A stretch of 10,264 nucleotides of DNA from an uncultured Neisseria sp. (GTDB lineage: Bacteria; Pseudomonadota; Gammaproteobacteria; Burkholderiales; Neisseriaceae), in contig CAMURX010000052.1 of assembly GCA_947097615.1 (NCBI GenBank), forward strand, positions 1 through 10,264, read 5' to 3'. Numbering within the stretch: the first letter of the stretch is position 1; each line of letters opens with the position of its first letter. The notes under the pieces were generated by a model. The model was not told where the DNA came from and searched no databases. It saw only the letters and a list, made by a program, of their open reading frames with translations. Below, piece after piece: positions 1 through 6,481 of the stretch. Made by a program: the position numbers and the translations under genes.

Positions 1-1170
1 GAAAAAGGCCGCTGCCTCGACCAGTTCCCATCCGACGTGTACCAGGGCGGCGCGGGCACTTCGGTGAACATGAACACCAACGAAGTCATCGCCAACCTCG
101 CGCTGGAAATCCTCGGCCGCCCCAAAGGCAGCTACGGCATCATCGACCCGATGGATCATGTCAACGCAAGCCAGTCGACCAACGACGCCTATCCCACCGG
201 CCTGCGCCTTGCCGTGTACAACAGCGCCGCCGCCCTGATGAAAAAAACAGGCCGTCTGAAAAAAGCCTTCGGGGACAAGGCCGAAGAATTCAAAGACGTG
301 CTGAAAATGGGGCGCACCCAGTTGCAGGACGCCGTGCCGATGCCCTTGGGCGCGGAATTTGCCACCTTCGCCCGCTGGCTGGCAGACGAAGAGGCCAATC
401 TGCAACGCAATATCGACTTGCTTCTGGCCGTCAACCTCGGCGGCACCGCCATCGGAACAGGCGTGAACACCCCCGCAGGCTACGCGCCGCTGGCCGTGGC
501 CAAACTCTCGGAAATCAGCGGCCTGCCGTGCACCCTGTCGCCCGATTTGATTGCGGCCACGCCCGATTGCGGCGACTATGTCAGCGTCCATGCCGCGCTC
601 AAACGGCTGGCGGTGAAACTGTCCAAAATCTGCAACGACCTGCGCCTGCTCTCTTCGGGCCCGCGCGCCGGGCTGAACGAAATCAACCTGCCGGAAATGC
701 AGGCCGGCTCGTCCATCATGCCCGCCAAAGTCAACCCCGTGATTCCCGAAGTGGCCAACCAGGTCTGCTTCAAAGTGATCGGCAACGACACCGCCGTCGC
801 CTTCGCCGCCGAAGCGGGGCAGCTCCAACTGAATGTGATGGAACCCGTTATCGCCCAAGCCCTGTTTGAAAGCATCGAACTGCTCGGCAACGCCTGCACC
901 ACCCTTGCCGACAAATGCGTCGCGGGCATCACCGCCAACCGCCAAACCTGCGCCGATTACGTCTTCAACTCCATCGGCATCGTCACCTACCTGAACCCCT
1001 TTATCGGCCACCACAACGGCGACAAAGTCGGCAGAATCTGCGCGCAAACCGGCAAAAGCGTGCGCGAAGTGGTGCTGGAACTCGGCCTGCTGGATGCGGC
1101 GCAGCTTGACGACATCCTGTCGCCCGCCAACCTGATGAACCCGCAATACAAGGCGGTGACAGCGGGTTAA
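1..1170 (+). CDS. aspA: Aspartate ammonia-lyase (aspartase), 3' part
   Basis: Catalyses reversible deamination of L-aspartate to fumarate and ammonia in the cytoplasm, feeding carbon into the TCA cycle. The reading frame is open from base 1, so the gene is cut by the window edge. 389 residues are visible against about 470-480 for a full enzyme, so roughly the first 85-90 are missing. The aspartase/fumarase superfamily signature [11 protein letters not shown] (flexible catalytic serine loop) lies at 706-738. [16 protein letters not shown] and [10 protein letters not shown] are superfamily substrate-site motifs. The stretch [10 protein letters not shown] and the ending FIGHHNGD...[10 protein letters not shown] match aspartases better than class II fumarases, hence AspA and not FumC. 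A perfect DUS at 249-260 is in frame and encodes part of TGRLKK. The GTG at 37 is only an internal Val codon. A DUS hairpin terminator follows. Confidence 0.95.
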   Translation, partial: EKGRCLDQFPSDVYQGGAGTSVNMNTNEVIANLALEILGRPKGSYGIIDPMDHVNASQSTNDAYPTGLRLAVYNSAAALMKKTGRLKKAFGDKAEEFKDVLKMGRTQLQDAVPMPLGAEFATFARWLADEEANLQRNIDLLLAVNLGGTAIGTGVNTPAGYAPLAVAKLSEISGLPCTLSPDLIAATPDCGDYVSVHAALKRLAVKLSKICNDLRLLSSGPRAGLNEINLPEMQAGSSIMPAKVNPVIPEVANQVCFKVIGNDTAVAFAAEAGQLQLNVMEPVIAQALFESIELLGNACTTLADKCVAGITANRQTCADYVFNSIGIVTYLNPFIGHHNGDKVGRICAQTGKSVREVVLELGLLDAAQLDDILSPANLMNPQYKAVTAG

Positions 1171-1196
1171 GCTGCCGATTGGCATAAAACCGCTTC

Positions 1197-1243
1197 AAAG
1201 GCCGTCTGAAAAGCATTTCCCGCTTTTCAGACGGCCTTTTTAT
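1197..1243 (+). terminator. aspA terminator made of an inverted DUS pair
   Basis: Arms 1199-1214 and 1222-1237 are a perfect 16-bp inverted repeat containing AGGCCGTCTGAA and its complement. AA/TT outside extends it to 18 bp, the loop is 7 nt, and a T-run (1238-1241) follows. It lies 26 bp after the aspA stop, the usual place for a Neisseria DUS terminator. Confidence 0.92.
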
Positions 1244-1285
1244 GCGGATAGGGCAGAAAATAGCCGAAAAGTTTCATTGTTAAAT

Positions 1286-1315
1286 ACCGTTAATCATAAA
1301 AATAAACCGTTTATC
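1286..1315 (+). repeat. Direct repeat upstream of the first sRNA promoter
   Basis: ACCGTTAATC (1286-1295) and ACCGTTTATC (1306-1315) match at 9 of 10 bases and start exactly 20 bp apart, about two helical turns. They lie about 44-73 bases before the predicted start at 1359. The promoter at 1347-1352 has a good -10 but no recognisable -35, so an activator bound here is plausible. The binding protein is unknown. Confidence 0.4.
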
Positions 1316-1346
1316 TGTTAACGAGTCACCCGTCAAGAGAAGCCGC

Positions 1347-1356
1347 TATGATGCGC
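1347..1356 (+). promoter_or_regulatory. Promoter -10 and GC-rich discriminator of sRNA copy 1
   Basis: TATGAT at 1347-1352 is followed directly by GCGC (1353-1356). The second sRNA locus has TATAAT followed by GCGC at the matching distance from its terminator (6499-6508). This conservation supports the assignment and places transcription start near 1359. No good -35 hexamer is seen 16-18 bases upstream. Confidence 0.6.
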
Positions 1357-1358
1357 GT

Positions 1359-1453
1359 CGTCTGATAGATATTTGCTTTTCTAGCAAGTAAGTGAGTAAG
1401 ACATTTTCCCCGTAATGTGTTTGGCCGCCTGTTTTTGCAGGTGGCATTTTTTT
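1359..1453 (+). ncRNA. Candidate trans-acting sRNA, copy 1 (NmsR/RcoF-like)
   Basis: No coding potential was found. Predicted RNA of about 95 nt with three stem-loops. SL1: 1371-1377 with 1383-1389 (7 bp, one G-U, loop tttct). SL2: ACATT 1401-1405 with AATGT 1414-1418, loop ttccccgt. SL3/terminator: GCCGCCTG 1424-1431 with CAGGTGGC 1438-1445 (one G-U), then seven T at 1447-1453. SL2, the linker TTTGGCCGC and SL3 recur at 6553-6603 with pair-preserving substitutions, which points to selection on RNA structure. The C-rich SL2 loop could act as an anti-Shine-Dalgarno seed. Three stem-loops with an exposed pyrimidine-rich seed is the plan described for the Neisseria sibling sRNAs NmsRA/B (RcoF, NgncR_162/163), which act on TCA-cycle and anaplerotic mRNAs. 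That identity is inferred by architecture, not by alignment. It could alternatively be an attenuated leader of gap, but gap has its own promoter at 1518-1526. Confidence 0.7.
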
Positions 1454-1479
1454 GTCCGTAATTTTCCCCGAAGCCGTTT

Positions 1480-1491
1480 TTCAGACGGCCT
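1480..1491 (-). other. Single DNA uptake sequence (reverse orientation)
   Basis: TTCAGACGGCCT is a perfect 12-mer on the minus strand. Its partner arm is reduced to GCCGT (1473-1477), so it forms only a weak 5-bp hairpin upstream of the gap promoter. Confidence 0.85.
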
Positions 1492-1517
1492 TTTCCGACT
1501 ACGTCCGATTACAAATT

Positions 1518-1526
1518 TGCTATAAT
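1518..1526 (+). promoter_or_regulatory. Extended -10 promoter of gap
   Basis: TGCTATAAT: a consensus TATAAT (1521-1526) preceded by TGN, an extended -10 that tolerates the absence of a clear -35. The start would be near 1533, giving a leader of about 40 nt to the ATG at 1574. It lies downstream of the sRNA terminator, so gap need not depend on read-through. Confidence 0.7.
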
Positions 1527-1573
1527 CCGCCGGTTTTTATTTCCGCAAACCCACAAAACAAAAGGATTCAGAC

Positions 1574-2605
1574 ATGGGCATCAAAGTTGCCATCAACGGC
1601 TACGGCCGCATCGGCCGCCAAGTATTGCGCGCCATCTACGACTACAACCTGCAAGACCGACTGGAAATCGTCGCCGTCAACGCCAGCGGCGGCATCGAAA
1701 CCAACGCCCACCTCACCAAATTCGACACCGTACACGGCCGCTTTGCCGCCGATGTATCCCACGATGAAAACCACCTCATCATCAACGGCCGCAAAATCCC
1801 CTACTTCTCCACCCGCAACCCGGCCGAGCTGCCGTGGAAAGAACTCGGCGTCGATTTGGTGATGGAATGCACCGGCGCGTTTACCAGCAAAGCCAAAGCG
1901 CAAGTCCACCTCGACAGCGGCGCGAAGAAAGTACTGATTTCCGCACCCGGCGGCGACGATGTCGATGCCACCGTTGTTTACGGCGTCAACGATGATGTGA
2001 TTACCGACGGCATGACCGTGATTTCCAACGCCTCCTGTACCACCAACTGCCTTGCCCCCGTGGCCAAAGTGTTGAGTGAGAGCGTCGGTATCGTCAAAGG
2101 CGCGATGACCACCATCCACGCCCTCACCAACGACCAAACCGTAACCGACGTGCGCCACAAAGACCTGCGCCGCGCGCGCAGCGGCATGGAAAACATGATT
2201 CCCACCAAAACCGGCGCGGCCAAAGCCGTCGGTCTTGTGTTGCCCGAACTCAAAGGCAAGCTCGACGGCCTCGCCATCCGCGTGCCCACCGTCAACGTAT
2301 CGCTGGTCGATTTGAGCTTCCAAGCCGGACGCGACACTTCCGCCGACGAAATCAACGCGCTGATGAAAGCCGCCGCCGAAGAAGGCCGTCTGAAAGGCGT
2401 GTTGGCGTACAACACCCTGCCGCTGGTGTCCACCGACTTCAACCACACCACCGTCGCCAGTAGCTTTGATGCCACGATTACCAAAGTCGTCGACGGCAAT
2501 ATGGTGAAAGTGTTCGCCTGGTACGACAACGAATGGGGCTTCAGCTGCCAGATGCTGCGTACCGCCCTGCGTATGACCGGCCAGGACGTGCCCGAATTCG
2601 CATAA
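1574..2605 (+). CDS. gapA: Type I glyceraldehyde-3-phosphate dehydrogenase
   Basis: Oxidises and phosphorylates glyceraldehyde-3-phosphate to 1,3-bisphosphoglycerate in glycolysis, or the reverse in gluconeogenesis; cytoplasmic tetramer. 343 residues, normal to slightly long. Rossmann motif INGYGRIGR at 7-15, catalytic Cys155 in NASCTTNC, His182 in TTIHA, and the conserved TGAAKAVG and WYDNEWG segments. Start ATG 1574 is preceded by AAGGA at 1561-1565. At residue 37, after VAVN, there is Ala where NAD-specific GAPDHs carry the Asp that holds the adenosine ribose (usually N-D). That raises the possibility of NADP tolerance, which I infer from this residue alone. Neisseria species commonly carry two gap paralogues; this one has [14 protein letters not shown] and not the E. 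coli GapA-like version. The symbol gapA is used in the generic sense, and an erythrose-4-phosphate dehydrogenase (Epd) is less likely. An in-frame DUS at 2383-2394 encodes GRLK. Confidence 0.93.
   Translation: MGIKVAINGYGRIGRQVLRAIYDYNLQDRLEIVAVNASGGIETNAHLTKFDTVHGRFAADVSHDENHLIINGRKIPYFSTRNPAELPWKELGVDLVMECTGAFTSKAKAQVHLDSGAKKVLISAPGGDDVDATVVYGVNDDVITDGMTVISNASCTTNCLAPVAKVLSESVGIVKGAMTTIHALTNDQTVTDVRHKDLRRARSGMENMIPTKTGAAKAVGLVLPELKGKLDGLAIRVPTVNVSLVDLSFQAGRDTSADEINALMKAAAEEGRLKGVLAYNTLPLVSTDFNHTTVASSFDATITKVVDGNMVKVFAWYDNEWGFSCQMLRTALRMTGQDVPEFA
2383..2394 (+). other. DNA uptake sequence inside gap
   Basis: Perfect AGGCCGTCTGAA, translated in frame as part of EGRLKG in a helical, probably surface segment. 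Confidence 0.95.
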
Positions 2606-2628
2606 GCCCGCGCTGCGGCAGAGATGAA

Positions 2629-2672
2629 GAGGCCGTCTGAAAGCCTGAAACGGGGTTTTCAGACGGCCTTTG
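2629..2672 (+). terminator. DUS hairpin after gap
   Basis: AGGCCGTCTGAAA 2630-2642 pairs with TTTCAGACGGCCT 2657-2669, followed by a short T-rich tail. The loop 2643-2656 (GCCTGAAACGGGGT) is almost the same as in the hairpins at 3755 and 7036, so the whole unit, not only the DUS, is repeated. Confidence 0.8.
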
Positions 2673-2696
2673 TTTCACTATATAAAGGATGCATTG

Positions 2697-3569
2697 ATGG
2701 ACAAAAACTTTTCGTGGCGGCGTTTCCTGCTCAGGCGGCTGAACATTTTGGCCGTTTTGTCTCTGGCTGCCTGCATTGCCGGCCAGTTGGGCGGCCTGCA
2801 CTGGTTTGCCGGACTGTTCGGCCATTTCATGCCGCATTACGCGGCCGTATTCCTGCTTGCCGCGCTGTTTTGTCCGGGACGGCGGCGGCTGTTGTGGGCG
2901 GTTTGTGCGGCGGGTGCGGCGCTTTGGCTGATGCAGCCTTTTGTTCTCGAGAGACCGTCTGAAACGCGGCGCAGCCTGATTTGGTACAACGTCCATCTCG
3001 ACAATCCGCAGGCAGCGGCGGAAACGGCCGCGCTTTTGGCTGCCGCGCCCGATATGCTGGCTTTGGCGGAAATCGATACGGCCGACGGGGGCTGGGCACA
3101 GCTGCGCCACCGTTATCCCTACGGCTGCGAACGCGAATCCGATAGCCCGTTTGCCCTTGCCCTGTGGAGCAGGCGGCCGCTGGATGCCTGCGAGGTGCGT
3201 TTTTCCGGCGATTATCCCTATATCCGCGCCCTTGTCGGTGACACTGCCGTTTACGCCCTCCATCCGCCGCCGCCGGTTGGCGGAGCGTTGGCACGGGACA
3301 GGGACGCATATCTGGCCGAAACCGCCCGCCTGATGGCTGCGGAAGACAGGGTGCTGGCCGTGGGCGATTTGAACGACAGCCCTTTTTCGCCCACCTTCCG
3401 CCGCTTTGCCGCCGCCGCAGGCCTTGCACCGCAGATGCGCTTTTACACGCCGACATGGCGGCCGTTTTTCCTTCAGATCGACCATGTTCTGACGCGCGGC
3501 ACCGCCGCAGCGGTGCATCCTATGCCGTGGCGGCATTCCGACCACCGCGCTTTGTCGGTCGTCTGGTAG
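2697..3569 (+). CDS. Membrane-anchored endonuclease/exonuclease/phosphatase (EEP) family protein
   Basis: 290 residues from ATG 2697, chosen because AAAGGA (2684-2689) lies 7 bases upstream; an upstream TTG at 2670 has no such site and falls in the hairpin. Residues about 14-30, 45-60 and 64-80 are hydrophobic and look like three membrane segments. Arginines before the first (RRFLLRRL) and between the second and third (GRRR, 61-64) suggest those sides face the cytoplasm, which would put the C-terminal domain in the periplasm (inference). The domain from about 92 has the EEP superfamily marks: YNVH (97-100), metal-ligand Glu125 in LAEID, GDLND (223-227), IDH (261-263) and HSDH (280-283) with the general-base His. 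This Mg-dependent phosphoesterase fold includes DNases, sphingomyelinases and the bacterial YafD-like group; the substrate cannot be told. A near-DUS (GACCGTCTGAA) at residues 86-90 is in frame. Perhaps transcribed by read-through from gap, as no clear own promoter is seen. Confidence 0.85.
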   Translation: MDKNFSWRRFLLRRLNILAVLSLAACIAGQLGGLHWFAGLFGHFMPHYAAVFLLAALFCPGRRRLLWAVCAAGAALWLMQPFVLERPSETRRSLIWYNVHLDNPQAAAETAALLAAAPDMLALAEIDTADGGWAQLRHRYPYGCERESDSPFALALWSRRPLDACEVRFSGDYPYIRALVGDTAVYALHPPPPVGGALARDRDAYLAETARLMAAEDRVLAVGDLNDSPFSPTFRRFAAAAGLAPQMRFYTPTWRPFFLQIDHVLTRGTAAAVHPMPWRHSDHRALSVVW

Positions 3570-3581
3570 TTTGTTTGCGGC

Positions 3582-3617
3582 AAGGCCGTCTGAAAGCTTC
3601 TTTCAGACGGCCTTTGT
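3582..3617 (+). terminator. DUS hairpin terminator of the EEP gene
   Basis: AAGGCCGTCTGAAAG (3582-3596) pairs perfectly over 15 bp with 3600-3614, loop 3 nt, then a short T-rich tail. It lies 12 bp after the stop codon. Confidence 0.88.
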
Positions 3618-3752
3618 ATTGTGCCGATACAAAAATCTGCGGCTTGCTGCCTTGTATTTTCTGTGTTGTTTATATGCCCGAACTTTGCAAATGGGGCTTG
3701 TCGGGCATAAATGCCTGACCTGCAAACTGGTTGTTTGTCCGGCAGTCAAATA
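3613..3752. repeat. Intergenic stretch with nested inverted repeats, no gene seen
   Basis: Between the two terminators of the convergent pair. TTTGTAT 3613-3619 pairs with ATACAAA 3627-3633 (spacer 7). TATGCCCGA 3673-3681 pairs with TCGGGCATA 3701-3709. The same right arm can instead pair with ATGCCTGA 3711-3718, so two mutually exclusive hairpins exist. Short reading frames here have no ribosome site and overlap the hairpins; I do not call a gene. Confidence 0.4.
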
Positions 3753-3798
3753 AAGAGGCCGTCTGAAAGCCCGAAACGGGGTTTTCAGACGGCCTCTT
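3753..3798 (-). terminator. DUS hairpin terminator of prmA
   Basis: 3753-3768 pairs with 3783-3798 over 16 bp. Read on the minus strand it follows the prmA stop by 28 bases and ends in CTCTTTATTT. Its loop GCCCGAAACGGGGT contains CCCG/CGGG, which stacks a second short stem on the first. Confidence 0.85.
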
Positions 3799-3826
3799 CG
3801 GTTTGGCGGACGGTATTGCCGCCGCG

Positions 3827-4714
3827 TCAGCGTTTCACGCCGCTCAGGCGCGCCCAGCCTTCGTCTGTGGCAACGGGATCGAGGTCGAACCAGCGGCCGT
3901 AGATTTCCGACAATTCCTGCGCCTGGTCGGCCAAAAGTCCCGAAAGGACGATGCGGCCGCCGCTTTTGGTGCGGGCGGCGAGCATTTCGCCGAGCATACG
4001 CAGCGGGTTGGCGAGAATGTTGGCGACGACGACGTCGTATTGTCCCTGCGGCAGTTCGTCGGGCAGATAGAAGCGCGCCGCCGTGTTGTTTTGTTCGGCG
4101 TTGGCTTTGGCGGCGGCAACGGCCTGCGGGTCGATGTCCACGCCGTCGGCGGCGCGTGCGCCGAGTTTGAGGGCAGCGATGGCGAGGATGCCCGAGCCGC
4201 AGCCGTAGTCCAGCACGCTTTCGCCGCCTTTTAGTTCGGTATCCAGCCATTGCAGGCACAGGCGGGTGGTGGGGTGGCTGCCCGTGCCGAAGGCCAGGCC
4301 GGGGTCGAGTTGCAGGTTGACGGCCTTACTGTCGGGCGCGTCGTGCCAAGAGGGCGTAATCCACAGGCGATCGGAGATTTTGATGGGATCGAACTGTGCC
4401 TGCGTCAGCCGCACCCAGTCCTGTTCGGGCAGAAGTTCGGTGCGGTAGGGCGGCGCGGGGATGTCGAGCGAGGAGGCGGCGGCGGCCACGACGGCGGCCA
4501 CGTCGTCGTTTTCGGCAAACAGCGCCAGCACTTTGCTGTTTTGCCAAACCTGTTCGGCGGGCATGCCCGGTTCGCCGAAAATGGCCTGTTCTTCGTCCGT
4601 GCCCGCGTAGGCGTCTTCGATGGCGGCGGAGAGCGCGCCGTGCGCCATCAGCGCGTCGGACAGGGGTTCGGCGATCAGTTCGTTAACGATAAAGGTGGTT
4701 TGCTGGTAGGACAT
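3827..4714 (-). CDS. prmA: Ribosomal protein L11 methyltransferase
   Basis: SAM-dependent trimethylation of ribosomal protein L11 on Lys and N-terminal amino groups; cytoplasmic. 295 residues from ATG 4714, close to E. coli PrmA (293). A longer open frame to 4765 was not used, because the added 17 residues cross the DUS hairpin and do not look like the conserved N-terminus (MSYQQTTF...). The N-terminal L11-recognition domain spans about 1-110. The linker and methyltransferase domain carry the PrmA signature DPGLAFGTGSHPTT (137-150), the SAM loop DYGCGSG (169-175), acidic Asp193 after strand 2, and NILANPL (232-238, the N(I/P)L-type active-site motif). The Shine-Dalgarno is poor. It lies 86 bp downstream of rsmE on the same strand, with a DUS hairpin between them that lacks a T-run, so cotranscription is likely. 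Confidence 0.95.
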   Translation of the reverse strand: MSYQQTTFIVNELIAEPLSDALMAHGALSAAIEDAYAGTDEEQAIFGEPGMPAEQVWQNSKVLALFAENDDVAAVVAAAASSLDIPAPPYRTELLPEQDWVRLTQAQFDPIKISDRLWITPSWHDAPDSKAVNLQLDPGLAFGTGSHPTTRLCLQWLDTELKGGESVLDYGCGSGILAIAALKLGARAADGVDIDPQAVAAAKANAEQNNTAARFYLPDELPQGQYDVVVANILANPLRMLGEMLAARTKSGGRIVLSGLLADQAQELSEIYGRWFDLDPVATDEGWARLSGVKR

Positions 4715-4744
4715 GGTCGGGCTTTCAATCGGGGTTGGAATGGA

Positions 4745-4786
4745 GAGGCCGTCTGAAAAAGGCAAAACGGTGTTTCAGACGGCCTC
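4745..4786 (-). repeat. DUS inverted pair between rsmE and prmA
   Basis: GAGGCCGTCTGAAA 4745-4758 pairs with 4773-4786 over 14 bp, loop 14 nt. In the direction of transcription (minus) it is followed by CTCCATTCC, not a T-run, so it is probably a poor terminator. It sits 30 bases before the prmA start and may protect or partly attenuate the transcript. Confidence 0.7.
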
Positions 4787-4800
4787 AAACAAGGAAAATC

Positions 4801-5520
4801 TCAAAAATCGCCCCACAGCGTCTGCATCGCGGCGAGGGCGGCGACGGGGGCGGTTTCGGTACGCAGCACGCGGCGGCCGAGGGTGACGGCGGCGAAGCCT
4901 GCGGCGGCGGCGGCGGCTTCTTCCTGTTCTGTCCAGCCGCCTTCTGGGCCGACGGCAAGGATGGCGTGCCGTGTCGGCGGCAGAGTGCGCAGACCGGTGC
5001 CGTTGCGCGGGCTCATCAGCAGGCGGGTGCCGCCTGCGGGCAGCAGCGCGAGCGCCTGCGTGAAAGGCAGCAGCGGGCGGATGGCGGGAACGGTGTCGCG
5101 CCCGCTCTGCTCGCAGGCGGCCACGGCGATTTCCTGCCAGCGCGCCACCCGCTTGGCCGCGCGTTCGCCGTCAAGCCGCGCCACCGAGCGGGTGCTGACA
5201 ACGGGGAAAATTTCGTTCACGCCCAATTCGACGCTTTTCTGCACGATAAAGTCCATTTTCTCGCCCGCCGACACGGCCTGAACCAGCGTGACCGACAGCG
5301 GCGATTCGCTTTCAGACGGCCTCTCGGCCAGAATCCGCGCATCCGCTTCGCGTTTGCCGATGTGTTCGAGCACGGCCGGATAAGCGAAGCCGCCGCCGTT
5401 GAACAAAACGATTTCTTCGCCCGCGCGGCAGCGCAAAACGTGCAGATGGCGCACCACGGCGGGCGGCAGGGAAACGGACGCGCCCTCAGTGAGGGCGGCA
5501 TCGACAAAGAAGCGGGGCAT
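4801..5520 (-). CDS. rsmE: 16S rRNA (uracil1498-N3)-methyltransferase
   Basis: Methylates N3 of U1498 of 16S rRNA in the 30S subunit near the decoding site. 239 residues from ATG 5520, the normal RsmE length. The frame stays open to 5661, but the conserved N-terminus MPRFFVD marks 5520 as the start. An N-terminal PUA-like domain (about 1-70) is followed by a SPOUT (alpha/beta-knot) domain with EQSGR (137-141), GPEGGW (191-196) and LGRRVLRTETA (214-224), the SAM-binding knot. An in-frame DUS (5311-5322) encodes RPSE between the two domains, a likely tolerant linker. Divergent from the inositol-monophosphatase-family gene and followed by prmA, another translation-machinery methylase, in an apparent two-gene unit. 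Confidence 0.95.
   Translation of the reverse strand: MPRFFVDAALTEGASVSLPPAVVRHLHVLRCRAGEEIVLFNGGGFAYPAVLEHIGKREADARILAERPSESESPLSVTLVQAVSAGEKMDFIVQKSVELGVNEIFPVVSTRSVARLDGERAAKRVARWQEIAVAACEQSGRDTVPAIRPLLPFTQALALLPAGGTRLLMSPRNGTGLRTLPPTRHAILAVGPEGGWTEQEEAAAAAAGFAAVTLGRRVLRTETAPVAALAAMQTLWGDF
5311..5322 (-). other. DNA uptake sequence inside rsmE
   Basis: Perfect 12-mer on the coding strand of rsmE, giving the residues RPSE at the domain boundary. Confidence 0.95.
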
Positions 5521-5551
5521 AAGCGGTAAAAATCGGTTAATATAGCCCGCG

Positions 5552-5557
5552 ATTATA
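5552..5557 (-). promoter_or_regulatory. Possible -10 of the rsmE promoter
   Basis: A perfect TATAAT on the minus strand, about 32 bases before the rsmE ATG, would give a leader of about 25 nt. No convincing -35 is seen, and the ATG has no strong ribosome site. Confidence 0.45.
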
Positions 5558-5597
5558 CAGGTGCGGCGCGCAATGCACAGCGCGCGCCGCCGCGCAG

Positions 5598-5629
5598 ACA
5601 GGCCGTCTGAAAACCTTCGGGCGGCCTGT
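5598..5629. repeat. Half-decayed DUS hairpin in the divergent region
   Basis: A perfect DUS at 5600-5611 is followed by a partner arm that keeps only CGGCCTGT (5622-5629), giving an 8-bp stem (5598-5605 with 5622-5629) and losing the TTCAGA half. It lies in the expected 5' leader of the plus-strand gene starting at 5650. Confidence 0.65.
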
Positions 5630-5649
5630 ACGGATAAAGGACGGCAATA

Positions 5650-6438
5650 GTGTTGCAACAACTACAAACGCTGGTGAAACACATCGCGCACACCGAAGTG
5701 ATGCCGCGCTTTCTCACGGCGGCCGCCAGCGAGAAGGCCGACGGCAGCATTCTGTCGGAAGCCGATTTGGCGGCGCAGGCCGCTTTTTCAGACGGCCTGC
5801 GGCAGATTGCCGACTGCCCGATGCTCGGCGAGGAAATGGCCGAACAGGCGCAGCGCGACTTGTGGCTGCACAACCACGACGCGCTGTGGGTGGTCGACCC
5901 GATAGACGGCACCACTAATTTCGTCAACGGTTTCCCCCACTTCGCCCTCTCCGCCGCCCTGCTGCGGCAGGGCAGACCCGAAATCGGCGTTATCTACAAC
6001 CCCGTGTCCGACGAATGCTTTTACGCGCAGGCAGGGCAGGGCGCGTTTCTCAACGGTCGCCGTCTGCCGCTGGCGCTGCGCGAAAAAAAACTCCACCGCG
6101 CCATTGCCGGCGTGGAAATCAAATACCTGCGTTCGGGCAAACTCTCCAGCCGCATGAGCACTCTCTCGCCGGTGGGCAGCATACGCAGCATGGGCAGCAG
6201 CACGCTCGACTGGTGCTACCTCGCCGCCGGACGCATGGACGTATACGTCCACGGCGGCCAGAAACTGTGGGACTACGCGGCAGGATCGCTGATTTTCAGC
6301 GAAGCGGGCGGCTGCCTCGCCACACTCGAAGGCGACGATTTTTGGAGCGGGCAGCACGTCTTCCAGCGCTCGGTCATTGCCGCCGCCAGCCCGCAGCTGT
6401 TCGAGCCGTGGCTCAAATGGATACGCAGCAACCAGTAA
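5650..6438 (+). CDS. Inositol monophosphatase family protein
   Basis: Mg-dependent phosphatase of the IMPase/SuhB/CysQ superfamily; the natural substrate (inositol-1-phosphate or another sugar phosphate) cannot be decided. 262 residues, normal length. GTG start at 5650, supported by AAAGGA (5636-5641) 8 bases upstream. Metal-binding motifs are in order: GEE (60-62), the signature DPIDGTTN (83-90) with Asp83 and Asp86, and WDYAAG (207-212) with Asp208. EAD at 37-39 corresponds to the first-metal lobe entrance. GSSTLDWCYLAAGRMD is the usual C-terminal lobe segment. An in-frame DUS (5787-5798) encodes SDGL. E. coli SuhB also acts as an rRNA antitermination factor, but this protein diverges enough that I do not give that symbol. 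No DUS terminator follows; the next element is the promoter of the second sRNA. Confidence 0.9.
   Translation: MLQQLQTLVKHIAHTEVMPRFLTAAASEKADGSILSEADLAAQAAFSDGLRQIADCPMLGEEMAEQAQRDLWLHNHDALWVVDPIDGTTNFVNGFPHFALSAALLRQGRPEIGVIYNPVSDECFYAQAGQGAFLNGRRLPLALREKKLHRAIAGVEIKYLRSGKLSSRMSTLSPVGSIRSMGSSTLDWCYLAAGRMDVYVHGGQKLWDYAAGSLIFSEAGGCLATLEGDDFWSGQHVFQRSVIAAASPQLFEPWLKWIRSNQ
5787..5798 (-). other. DNA uptake sequence inside the inositol-monophosphatase-family gene
   Basis: TTCAGACGGCCT in the coding strand, i.e. the DUS in reverse orientation relative to the gene, read as part of FSDGL. Confidence 0.95.
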
Positions 6439-6465
6439 TCCTGCAAACCGTCTGTTCTTGTTAAG

Positions 6466-6481
6466 ATGCAAAAAATTGCAT
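6466..6481. promoter_or_regulatory. Inverted repeat overlapping the -35 of sRNA copy 2
   Basis: ATGCAA-N4-TTGCAT is a perfect 6+6 dyad. Its right half is the predicted -35 hexamer TTGCAT, so a dimeric regulator bound here would block RNA polymerase. No regulator is identified. Confidence 0.45.

Noticed and set aside
1459..1471. Second ATTTTCCCCG downstream of sRNA copy 1, echoing its SL2 loop
   Set aside because: It lacks the AATGT pairing arm and lies outside the predicted RNA; a short A/T/C-run match may be chance.
1244..1573. Search for Correia elements and other Neisseria mobile repeats in the gene-free stretches
   Set aside because: I saw no TATAGTGGATT-type Correia termini, and no transposase or integrase fragment in any frame.
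1568..2446. 292-codon open frame on the minus strand opposite gap
   Set aside because: Antisense to a full-length GAPDH with catalytic motifs; the translation is a His/Gly/Val-rich shadow.
2541..3545. 334-codon open frame on the minus strand opposite the EEP gene
   Set aside because: Arg/Gln/Pro-rich shadow of the EEP reading frame. It crosses the DUS terminator and the end of gap.
3571..3753. Short plus-strand open frames in the EEP/prmA intergenic region
   Set aside because: They run through two DUS hairpins, have no ribosome site and encode the DUS-typical FQTAF/SESF strings.
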